A stretch of DNA of 22,845 bases from an uncultured Eubacteriales bacterium (GTDB lineage Bacteria; Bacillota; Clostridia; Monoglobales; Monoglobaceae): assembly GCA_900552305.1 (NCBI GenBank), contig URZD01000005.1, positions 1-22,845 of the forward strand, in the 5' to 3' direction. Below the pieces are notes generated by a model. That model searched no databases. It was not told the origin of the DNA and worked only from the letters and a program-made list of their open reading frames with translations. Position numbers and translations under genes: made by a program. Positions 1-6,138 of this stretch are shown one piece after another (the first letter of the stretch is position 1; each line of letters opens with the position of its first letter).

Positions 1-1
1 C

Positions 2-280
2 GATAAGTCGGCGGCTCCCGAAAATTCGGTTTCGGTCGTTGTTGACAGGGCGGAAATGCTCCTGCCGCTTGACGAGCTGGTTGATAAGGAAAAGGAGCTT
101 GAACGCCTGAATAAGGAGAAAGCAAAGCTTGAGGGCGAGATAAAACGAGTTGAAGGCAAGCTCTCAAACAAGGGTTTTACCGACAAGGCTCCCGCTCATG
201 TGGTGGAGGAAGAACGCAAAAAGGGTGAAAAGTACCGCGCGATGCTTGAAAAGGTACTGGAGAGCATTGCCAAAATGTAA
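2..280 (+). CDS. valS: Valyl-tRNA synthetase, C-terminal end (partial)
   Basis: The reading frame is open from the window edge and ends at TAA 278-280, giving the last 92 residues of a protein whose body lies outside the window. The visible part starts with a short strand-like segment ending in VDRAEMLLPLDELVD and continues as a charged heptad-type helix hairpin rich in Lys and Glu, with the KGFTDKAPAHVVEEER motif. This is the pattern of the valyl-tRNA synthetase C-terminal coiled-coil arm, which contacts the elbow of tRNA(Val). The full enzyme charges tRNA(Val) with valine in the cytoplasm. The catalytic core cannot be inspected here, so the identity rests on the tail alone. The internal ATG at 56 is not a start, because the frame is open before it. 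Confidence 0.88.
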   Translation, partial: DKSAAPENSVSVVVDRAEMLLPLDELVDKEKELERLNKEKAKLEGEIKRVEGKLSNKGFTDKAPAHVVEEERKKGEKYRAMLEKVLESIAKM

Positions 281-297
281 ACCCATTGCAGACGGGG

Positions 298-316
298 CGC
301 GCGTACCGCGCGTTTT
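298..316 (+). terminator. Short GC-only hairpin after valS
   Basis: CGCGCG (298-303), a 3-base loop TAC and CGCGCG (307-312) are followed by TTTT (313-316). It lies 18 bases after the valS stop. The stem is short and the T run is only four bases, so it may be a weak terminator or chance. Confidence 0.3.
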
Positions 317-464
317 GCGAAAGCGTAATCCGATTTTCAAAAGCGGGATTTTGGGGAAATAAGAATACGGAAGTTGAAAACGATATTCCCCGTGATTAAA
401 AAATCAAAGCCTTTTTGAAATCGCTGCTTTATGCGGTTTTTAATCCGATTTTGTTTAAAATTTG

Positions 465-503
465 AAAATACAGTCGATAATTGTTATCGGCTGTATTTTT
501 TTT
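465..503 (+). terminator. Intrinsic terminator downstream of valS
   Basis: A 16-bp stem (465-480 with 484-499, one G-T wobble) with a 3-base loop TTG runs straight into a T tract ending at 503. It separates valS from the sigma-F region. The interval 281-464 holds only the short hairpin at 298-316; I see no gene in it. Confidence 0.85.
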
Positions 504-569
504 GCGCCTTTTGGCGGACGCTTCTTTAAATTTAAGCAGGGAAAAAATGTAAATTAAAGAAGGATATGT

Positions 570-683
570 ATGAAAAGATATGCACAAAAGAAAAGAGAAG
601 AAGAAACGGAGGTAAGTGATTTGAGTAATTGCGGCTGCGGCACTTCCGCGGGCGGGAAAAACGGTACGCCGCGGGAACGGTGA
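570..683 (+). CDS. Possible 37-residue cysteine-containing small protein upstream of spoIIA
   Basis: An ATG at 570 with a GAAGG Shine-Dalgarno six bases upstream opens a 37-codon frame ending at TGA 681-683. The product begins with a very basic/acidic segment (MKRYAQKKREEE) and ends with a Gly-rich tail carrying a Cys-Gly-Cys motif. An in-frame TTG at 621 also has an excellent GGAGG (608-612) eight bases upstream and would give a 20-residue product starting MSNCGCG. Two well-placed ribosome binding sites in one frame argue for translation, but the ORF is too short for composition to prove it and I recognise no family. It sits 65 bases before spoIIAA and could be part of the same transcript. 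Confidence 0.35.
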   Translation: MKRYAQKKREEETEVSDLSNCGCGTSAGGKNGTPRER

Positions 684-748
684 CAGCCGCGGAAAAGTTT
701 ATAAGGCTAATATGGTGCTTTTCGGCACGGAAAGGATAGGAGAAAGCG

Positions 749-1057
749 ATGGATATAAAAACGGAGTGCATAGGAACAACCCTGGTAGTAAAGCTGGCGG
801 GCGAAATAGACCACCACAGTGCGCCGGAGCTGAAAGAGGAGGCTGACCGCGCGATAAATATGCGGAACATCGTCAACCTTGTTTTGGATTTTGACGGCGT
901 GACGTTTATGGACAGCTCGGGAATCGGAGTCATAATCGGGAGGTATAAGCAGATTCAGGCGCGCGGCGGCAAGGTGATGATTATACGCGTAAAACCGCAG
1001 GTTGACAAGGTTTTGGAGGTGTCGGGACTTAAAAAGATAATGGATTGCAGTCATTGA
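749..1057 (+). CDS. spoIIAA: Anti-sigma-F factor antagonist SpoIIAA
   Basis: This 102-residue single STAS-domain protein is the expected size for SpoIIAA. In the known pathway its unphosphorylated form displaces the sigma factor from SpoIIAB; SpoIIAB inactivates it by phosphorylating a serine, and SpoIIE reactivates it in the forespore. The diagnostic FMDSSGIG loop is at residues 53-60, and Ser57 matches the phosphorylated serine of the Bacillus protein. The GEIDHH segment at 18-23 and GRYKQI at 64-69 are also typical. The ATG at 749 follows AGGAG (738-742) by six bases. It is the first of three co-directional genes, 78 bases before spoIIAB. Confidence 0.95.
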   Translation: MDIKTECIGTTLVVKLAGEIDHHSAPELKEEADRAINMRNIVNLVLDFDGVTFMDSSGIGVIIGRYKQIQARGGKVMIIRVKPQVDKVLEVSGLKKIMDCSH

Positions 1058-1135
1058 CCGAAAGGCACGGGGAAGCATTTTACAGGTCTGATTTAAGGCG
1101 AAACAAATGAAAAGAGTAACAAAGGAGGAAGAAAA

Positions 1136-1555
1136 ATGGAAAACTATATGAGACTTGAGGTGCCGGCAAAAAGCTGCAACGAGTCTTTTGTGAGGGCGGC
1201 GGTTGCGGCGTTTGCGGTGCAGCTTGACCTGAGCGTGGAGGAATTGGCTGACATAAAGACGGCGGTGAGCGAGGCGGTGACAAACGCCATTGTACACGGA
1301 TATGCGGATATGAAGGGGGTTGTGACGGTTGTCTGCCGAATAATCGGCGATTCCATAGAGCTGGAGGTAAGCGACAGCGGCGTGGGAATTGAGAACATAG
1401 CACAGGCAATGCAGCCGCTTTATACCTCACGGCCCGACAGCGAGCGCAGCGGCATGGGCTTTACGGTAATGCAGACGTTTATGGACGATTTGGAGGTAAT
1501 CTCCGGCGTTGGCGAGGGAACGACCGTAAAGATGAAAAAACGCATAGCAGTCTGA
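1136..1555 (+). CDS. spoIIAB: Anti-sigma-F factor / serine kinase SpoIIAB
   Basis: This 139-residue GHKL-fold protein binds and inhibits sigma-F and phosphorylates SpoIIAA, using ATP for both. The N box is at residues 46-56 (EAVTNAIVHGY), with Glu46 and Asn50 at the positions of the catalytic base and Mg-binding residue. The G1 box DSGVGI is at 80-85 and the G2 region SERSGMGF at 102-109, including the Arg known in the family to contact SpoIIAA and sigma-F. The start follows a near-perfect AAAGGAGG. The stop overlaps the sigF leader: only 16 bases separate it from the preferred sigF start, and sigF's ribosome binding site lies in that gap. Confidence 0.96.
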   Translation: MENYMRLEVPAKSCNESFVRAAVAAFAVQLDLSVEELADIKTAVSEAVTNAIVHGYADMKGVVTVVCRIIGDSIELEVSDSGVGIENIAQAMQPLYTSRPDSERSGMGFTVMQTFMDDLEVISGVGEGTTVKMKKRIAV

Positions 1556-1571
1556 CATGGGAGGTGCTTAT

Positions 1572-2405
1572 GTGCGTGACAAGACATACAACGTAAAAAC
1601 AGCGGACACGTCAGCCGCAGACGGCACGGAAATATCGGAAGGCGTTGCATCTGGTGCGGCGAAGAATACAAAGGAATATAACGAAAGCCTTGACGCACGA
1701 CTGGAAGCGGCAAGAAACGGCGATGAGGAGGCACAGGCGGGTCTTATCGAGGAAAACACGGGACTTGTGTGGAGCGTGGCACGGCGGTTTTTGGGCAGAG
1801 GTTACGAGGCAGAGGACCTGTTTCAGATAGGCTGCATAGGTCTGATAAAGGCGGTGCGTAAGTTTGACATGAGCTTTGGGGTACGGTTTTCGACCTATGC
1901 CGTGCCGATGATAATGGGCGAGATAAAGCGTTTTATACGTGATGACGGAATGATAAAGGTAAGCCGCAGTATAAAGGAGCTTGCAATCCGCGCGCTTGGC
2001 GTAAAGGAAGCGATGATACGCGAAAGCGGCGCGGAGCCGACCGTTAAGGAGATTGCGAAAAGGCTCGGCGTGTCGGCGGAGGAGCTTGCGGCAGCAATGG
2101 AGGCGGGCGCGCGCCCGGAGTCGATAGACGCCGCACCGACAGGCGACACGCAGGGCGGCAAGGCGCTTGTGGACAGGCTTGAATGTAAGACGGATTACGA
2201 AAACGAGATTGTAAACCGAATCCTTGTGCGGCGGCTTATATCGGAGTTTGACGAAAGGGAACGCCGCGTGATAATACTAAGGTATTACAAGCAAAAAACG
2301 CAGAGCGCGATTGCGGAAATGCTCGGAATTTCACAGGTGCAGGTGTCAAGAATCGAGAAAAAGGCTTTGGGGATAATGCGCGAAAGGCTTATCGGCGGCG
2401 GATAA
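1572..2405 (+). CDS. sigF: Forespore-specific RNA polymerase sigma factor SigF
   Basis: This is a sigma-70 family protein of the SigF/SigG/SigB type, about 277 residues. After a 35-40 residue polar N-terminal extension come region 2 (LIEENTGLVWSVARRF to FSTYAVPMIMGEIKRF), region 3 with an HTH-like PTVKEIAKRLG, and region 4 with the helix-turn-helix QSAIAEMLGISQVQVSRIE. Order and linkage to spoIIAA and spoIIAB identify it as sigma-F, which starts early forespore transcription. I prefer GTG 1572 because GGGAGG (1559-1564) is seven bases before it. The in-frame ATG at 1557 has no Shine-Dalgarno and contains that site. The N-terminal extension is longer than in the Bacillus protein of about 255 residues. 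Confidence 0.94.
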   Translation: MRDKTYNVKTADTSAADGTEISEGVASGAAKNTKEYNESLDARLEAARNGDEEAQAGLIEENTGLVWSVARRFLGRGYEAEDLFQIGCIGLIKAVRKFDMSFGVRFSTYAVPMIMGEIKRFIRDDGMIKVSRSIKELAIRALGVKEAMIRESGAEPTVKEIAKRLGVSAEELAAAMEAGARPESIDAAPTGDTQGGKALVDRLECKTDYENEIVNRILVRRLISEFDERERRVIILRYYKQKTQSAIAEMLGISQVQVSRIEKKALGIMRERLIGGG

Positions 2406-2452
2406 GGCGTAGATAACGGAAAAGTGAGGTAGGATTTCAGTTTTTGCGCAGC

Positions 2453-2484
2453 GGGGTTTCGGATAAAATTCGAAATCCCTTCTT
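2453..2484 (+). terminator. Probable terminator of the spoIIA operon
   Basis: GGGGTTTCG (2453-2461) pairs with CGAAATCCC (2471-2479) with one G-T wobble. It is followed by TTCTTATTATAT, a T-rich but interrupted tail. It sits 48 bases after the sigF stop. Confidence 0.5.
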
Positions 2485-2620
2485 ATTATATAATAAAAAT
2501 ATTTTGAAAAAGAAGGAAAAAAGGAATTTGTGTCGAATTATAGAGAAGGTGGAAGGGTTATGTAATCAACAAATCTTATTTTTGCTCTGCTAACAAAAAA
2601 TGAGAAAGGATATGAGACAT

Positions 2621-3244
2621 ATGTTTTGTCCAAAATGCGGTGCGTTAAATGATGCGCGGGGAGGTCGTTGTATAAATTGCGGCTACGATTTCGGACTGAT
2701 ACCCAATCACATTAAGGAAAGAACGGCAAATACCGATGCGGCGAACGCGGCAGAGAACACGGCGGTGGGATATACCGCGGAAAACGGCGCGGACGTGACT
2801 TCTGACACAGCCGGATATGCTGCGGACTCAGCCGAAAATGCCGCTGCGTACGGCGCGGCTGACGAAGTTCGTGCAGCGGACACAGCCGATGTTAAGGATT
2901 CGGTAAATGCGACAGATACGACTGTACAGTCGGCAGACGAGGAAACGACTCAGACGGCGGGCACGGCGTCACAGGCGGAGCAGCCTAAGGCTGCGGAGGT
3001 TAAAAAGCCGGTACAGACATACATGATAAGGGCAATACTGCTGACGGTTTTCGGAAGCGCTGCGTTTGGTATCGTATCGATTATATTTTCCGGCATGACG
3101 CAGACCGAGCTTGCCGCGGGAAGTGTTGACAAGGCAAGGGAATACTCCGAGAAAACGCGGATGTTTTGCTGGATTTCACTGTTTGTCGGAATCGCAAAGT
3201 ATTTGTGCATAGGCTTGTTTTTTTTTTTATATTTGGTATTTTAA
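2621..3244 (+). CDS. Zinc-ribbon protein with C-terminal CD225-type membrane domain
   Basis: This 207-residue protein has three parts. Residues 1-25 form a zinc ribbon (CPKCGALN, CINCGYDF). Residues 30-130 are an Ala/Asp/Thr/Glu-rich low-complexity linker. The C-terminal 75 residues hold two hydrophobic helices around SGMTQTELAAGSVDKAREYSEK, the pattern of the CD225/dispanin (IFITM-like) family. The function of bacterial members is unknown to me. I chose ATG 2621, which gives MFCPKCG and has AAAGGA ten bases upstream; in-frame ATGs at 2600 and 2612 lack a ribosome binding site. The last codons include a run of 11 T (3218-3228). It stands alone between the sigF terminator and the antiporter gene. 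Confidence 0.72.
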   Translation: MFCPKCGALNDARGGRCINCGYDFGLIPNHIKERTANTDAANAAENTAVGYTAENGADVTSDTAGYAADSAENAAAYGAADEVRAADTADVKDSVNATDTTVQSADEETTQTAGTASQAEQPKAAEVKKPVQTYMIRAILLTVFGSAAFGIVSIIFSGMTQTELAAGSVDKAREYSEKTRMFCWISLFVGIAKYLCIGLFFFLYLVF

Positions 3245-3284
3245 CCGATAGAAAAATTATATTTTATTCAAGAGGCGGGAGACA

Positions 3285-4475
3285 ATGGAAGCGTATACGG
3301 TTTTTAGGGACATAGCGATAATACTTATCGCTGCAAAGGCGTTCGGAATTTTGGCAAGAAAGGTAAAAGCACCGCAGGTTGTCGGCGAGATTATAGCGGG
3401 ACTGATAATAGGTCCGTCAATTCTCGGACTGGTAAGCCAGACCGACTTTCTTTCGCAAATGGCGGAGATAGGCGTGGTAATCATAATGTTTTCCGCGGGT
3501 CTTGAAACCGATTTGAAGGAGCTTATGAAAACCGGTCCAATAGCGTTTTTGGTGGCGTGTATGGGCGTGTTTGTACCTCTGGTTGGCGGCGCGCTGCTTT
3601 ATATGGGTTTTTACGGAGTTCAGCCGTGGGGCAGCGAGGGCTTTTACAAGGCGGTATTCATAGGAACGATTATGACGGCAACCTCGGTCAGCATTACCGT
3701 TCAGGCTCTGCGTGAGCTTGGAAAGCTGAAGGGGCGGGTCGGCACGACAATAATGAGCGCGGCGATAATCGATGACGTTATCGGTATAATGGTTCTTACG
3801 TTTGTTATCGGCTTTAAGTCGCCGGACGTAAACCCGGCGGGAGTTGTGATAAGAACGCTTTTGTTCATTGTCTTTGCCCTTGTCGGCGGCATTGCTATTT
3901 ACAAGCTGTTCAAAATGTTTGACGTAAAGTACCGTCATACGCGCAGGGTGCCGATTCTGGGTCTTGTGCTGTGCTTTGCAATGGCATACATAGCGGAAAA
4001 ATACTTCGGCATAGCGGACATCACGGGCGCGTATGTTGCGGGTATAATCCTTTGCAGTATAAGGGACTCGGAGTACATAGCGGAGAAAATGGACATAAAT
4101 TCGTACATGATTTTCGGGCCGCTGTTTTTTGCAAGTATAGGACTTAAAACAAGCATAGATTCGTTTAACCCGGCGCTTTTGTGGTTTTCGCTTGCGTTTG
4201 TGGCGGTTGCGCTTATTGCAAAGATAATCGGCTGCGGACTTATGGCAAGGATATGCGGCTTTCGTACCGAAGATTCGCTGAAAATCGGCGTGGGAATGAT
4301 GACCCGCGGCGAGGTGGCGCTCATAGTTTCGCAAAAGGGACTGTCGGCGGGACTTTTGGAGCCGATATATTTTACGGCGGTAATTCTGCTGATTATTATT
4401 TCGTCAATCGCAACGCCGCTTGTGCTTAAAATGATTTACGCATATGACGAGAAAAAAGGGATAGCCGAGGCGTAA
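3285..4475 (+). CDS. CPA2-type cation:proton antiporter
   Basis: This 396-residue protein is almost entirely hydrophobic helices (about 11-13) with the monovalent cation:proton antiporter-2 pattern. Residues 29-48 hold PQVVGEIIAGLIIGPSILG. The paired aspartates IDDVIG at 162-167 (Asp163, Asp164) match the ion-binding site of electrogenic members. A TRGEVALI motif is at 340-347. It would exchange Na+ or K+ for H+ across the cytoplasmic membrane for pH or ion homeostasis. There is no C-terminal TrkA-N/RCK domain, so this is a short antiporter rather than a full KefB/KefC. ATG 3285 follows GGCGGGAG by a few bases. The exact cation cannot be read from sequence. Confidence 0.88.
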   Translation: MEAYTVFRDIAIILIAAKAFGILARKVKAPQVVGEIIAGLIIGPSILGLVSQTDFLSQMAEIGVVIIMFSAGLETDLKELMKTGPIAFLVACMGVFVPLVGGALLYMGFYGVQPWGSEGFYKAVFIGTIMTATSVSITVQALRELGKLKGRVGTTIMSAAIIDDVIGIMVLTFVIGFKSPDVNPAGVVIRTLLFIVFALVGGIAIYKLFKMFDVKYRHTRRVPILGLVLCFAMAYIAEKYFGIADITGAYVAGIILCSIRDSEYIAEKMDINSYMIFGPLFFASIGLKTSIDSFNPALLWFSLAFVAVALIAKIIGCGLMARICGFRTEDSLKIGVGMMTRGEVALIVSQKGLSAGLLEPIYFTAVILLIIISSIATPLVLKMIYAYDEKKGIAEA

Positions 4476-4476
4476 A

Positions 4477-4557
4477 GCCTTGTTGCGCATATCGGGTTGT
4501 CCGACCCTGAACAGGCGCATGGAGCTTCGGGAGTATCGGCTTTGGCGCTGCCCGAAG
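4477..4557 (+). other. Hairpin-rich intergenic segment between the two transporter genes
   Basis: The 137-base gap holds several nested pairings: TGCGC (4484-4488) with GCGCA (4515-4519), enclosing GGGT (4494-4497) with ACCC (4504-4507); then CTTCGGG (4525-4531) with CCCGAAG (4551-4557). No T run follows, so it is not a standard terminator. It could be a structured leader of the symporter mRNA or a dispersed repeat; neither can be settled here. Confidence 0.25.
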
Positions 4558-4612
4558 GAACGAAAATCCGGCTAAATTAAAATTACATATGAAAGAGAAT
4601 TAAGGGGAATTT

Positions 4613-5959
4613 GTGGTTATGGAACGTGAAAAGCTTGGCTCAAGATTGGGCTTTATTCTCATCTCGGCGGGGTGCGCTATCGGCTGCGGCAACGTATGGA
4701 AGTTCCCGTGGATGTGCGGACAGTACGGCGGCGGTATTTTTGTTTTGATTTATCTGATATGCCTTGTTATATTGGGTATTCCGGTAATGGCAATGGAGTT
4801 TTCGCTCGGCCGTGCGTCGCAGGCAAGTCCTGTGCGGATGTATCAAAAGCTTGAAAAACCCGGTACAAAATGGCATATACACGGATATGCGGCGCTTTTG
4901 GGAAATGTTTGCCTTATGGCGTTTTATACGGTTGTCTGCGGCTGGATGATTTGCTATTTTGTAAAATTTCTTACGGGAACAAATTCGGAAATCAGCTTTG
5001 GCGCAATGATTACAAATCCCGCGCTTAACGTAACATACCTTGCGGTCGCGGTGGCTTTGGGGTTTGGTATACTCTGCTTTAATTTGCAGGGCGGTCTGGA
5101 GCGCGTGACCAAATATATGATGCTTATTCTGTTTGTACTGATGATAGTTCTTGCCGTTCACAGCGGAATGCTTGACGGCGCGAAGGAAGGCTTAAAGTTC
5201 TACCTCGTTCCCGACATATCAAAGATAAACGGAAACGTCATTGTCGGCGCGATGAATCAGGCGTTCTTTACGCTTAGTCTGGGTATCGGCGCAATGGCGA
5301 TTTTCGGCAGCTATATTGACAAGGATCACTCACTGCTCAGCGAATCGCTGAATATCGTACTTCTTGACACGTTTGTCGCGGTAGTTTCCGGTCTGATTAT
5401 CTTTCCGGCGTGCTTTACGTTCGGCGTTGAGGTAAACGCGGGACCGAGCCTTTTGTTTGACACTATGGCGACCGTATTTGACCACATGGCGGGCGGTCGC
5501 TGGTGGGGTGCGCTGTTCTTTTTGTTTATGGTGTTTGCGTCACTCTCGACAGTGCTTGCAGTGTGCGAGAACATAGTTGCCTGTGTGCGTGAAATGACCG
5601 GCTGGGGCAGACCCAAGGCGTGCCTTATATGCGGAATCGGCATCTTTTTGCTGTCACTGACAACCGCGCTCGGCTACAGTATGTTTTCGGGATTTGTTCC
5701 GTTTGCTAAGGGCAGTGCGTGGCTTGATTTCTGGGACTTTATCGTAAGCACAAACCTGCTGCCGCTCGGCTCGCTGATAATTGCGCTGTTCTGCTGCAAC
5801 AAGCGTTACGGCTGGGGTTGGCAGGCGTTTAAGGCAGAGGCAAACGAGGGCAAGGGTCTGAAGGTTAAGGACTGGATGCGTCCGATTTTCACATATGTGA
5901 TTCCTGTGATAATTATTCTTCTGTATATATACGGTCTTGCAACATTTGGTTGGAAATAA
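4613..5959 (+). CDS. Sodium:neurotransmitter symporter (SNF/NSS) family transporter
   Basis: This 448-residue protein has about 11 membrane helices and the NSS hallmark in helix 1: SRLGFILISAGCAIGCGNVWKF, in which the Gly-Asn-Val-Trp-Lys-Phe stretch is the unwound substrate/Na+ site. QYGGGIFVLIYL and GIPVMAMEFSLGR follow as in LeuT and MhsT. Family members import amino acids (often Trp, Tyr or Leu) coupled to Na+. The Cys in place of the usual Leu in GLGN is unusual compared with the members I remember. GTG 4613 lies five bases after AAGGGG; ATG 4619, two codons later, is the alternative. Two strong terminators follow. The neighbouring antiporter could help restore the Na+ gradient, but this is speculative. 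Confidence 0.9.
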   Translation: MVMEREKLGSRLGFILISAGCAIGCGNVWKFPWMCGQYGGGIFVLIYLICLVILGIPVMAMEFSLGRASQASPVRMYQKLEKPGTKWHIHGYAALLGNVCLMAFYTVVCGWMICYFVKFLTGTNSEISFGAMITNPALNVTYLAVAVALGFGILCFNLQGGLERVTKYMMLILFVLMIVLAVHSGMLDGAKEGLKFYLVPDISKINGNVIVGAMNQAFFTLSLGIGAMAIFGSYIDKDHSLLSESLNIVLLDTFVAVVSGLIIFPACFTFGVEVNAGPSLLFDTMATVFDHMAGGRWWGALFFLFMVFASLSTVLAVCENIVACVREMTGWGRPKACLICGIGIFLLSLTTALGYSMFSGFVPFAKGSAWLDFWDFIVSTNLLPLGSLIIALFCCNKRYGWGWQAFKAEANEGKGLKVKDWMRPIFTYVIPVIIILLYIYGLATFGWK

Positions 5960-5968
5960 GATGAGATG

Positions 5969-6002
5969 AACGCCCCCGCCTTCTTCGAGGCGGGGGCGTT
6001 TT
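5969..6002 (+). terminator. Strong intrinsic terminator after the symporter gene
   Basis: A perfect 12-bp stem (5969-5980 with 5989-6000), mostly G-C, with loop TTCTTCGA and a short TTTT run. It begins ten bases after the symporter stop. Confidence 0.88.
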
Positions 6003-6073
6003 GCATATCTGCGGCAGGTATCGCGCCGCAGATATGCCGGAGCAAGAGATTTTAACCGGTATTCTGAAATTCA

Positions 6074-6115
6074 AAAAAACGTTACCGTGAGCCAATGCCC
6101 GCGGTAACGTTTTTT
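6074..6115. terminator. Bidirectional terminator between convergent genes
   Basis: AAAAAACGTTACCG (6074-6087) pairs perfectly with CGGTAACGTTTTTT (6102-6115) around a 14-base loop. The A run on one side and T run on the other give a U tail in either direction. It lies between the rightward symporter gene and the leftward glycosidase gene that ends at 6139. Confidence 0.88.
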
Positions 6116-6138
6116 CGTTCATTTGATTTCTGCCAAAA

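Noticed and set aside
536..564. Possible sigma-H-like promoter (GCAGGGAAA, 11 bases, AAAGAAGGA) for the spoIIA operon
   Set aside because: Each block has a mismatch in its core, and the -10 would overlap the ribosome site of the small ORF at 570. Too weak to annotate, although sigma-H control is known for spoIIA elsewhere.
1107..1151. 14-codon ORF between spoIIAA and spoIIAB
   Set aside because: No ribosome binding site before it, it overlaps the spoIIAB start, and nothing supports translation.
3417..4334. Long minus-strand open frame (305 codons) opposite the antiporter gene
   Set aside because: The translation is rich in Arg, His, Tyr and Lys with no motif, has no ribosome site and mirrors the codon bias of the clear membrane protein on the plus strand.
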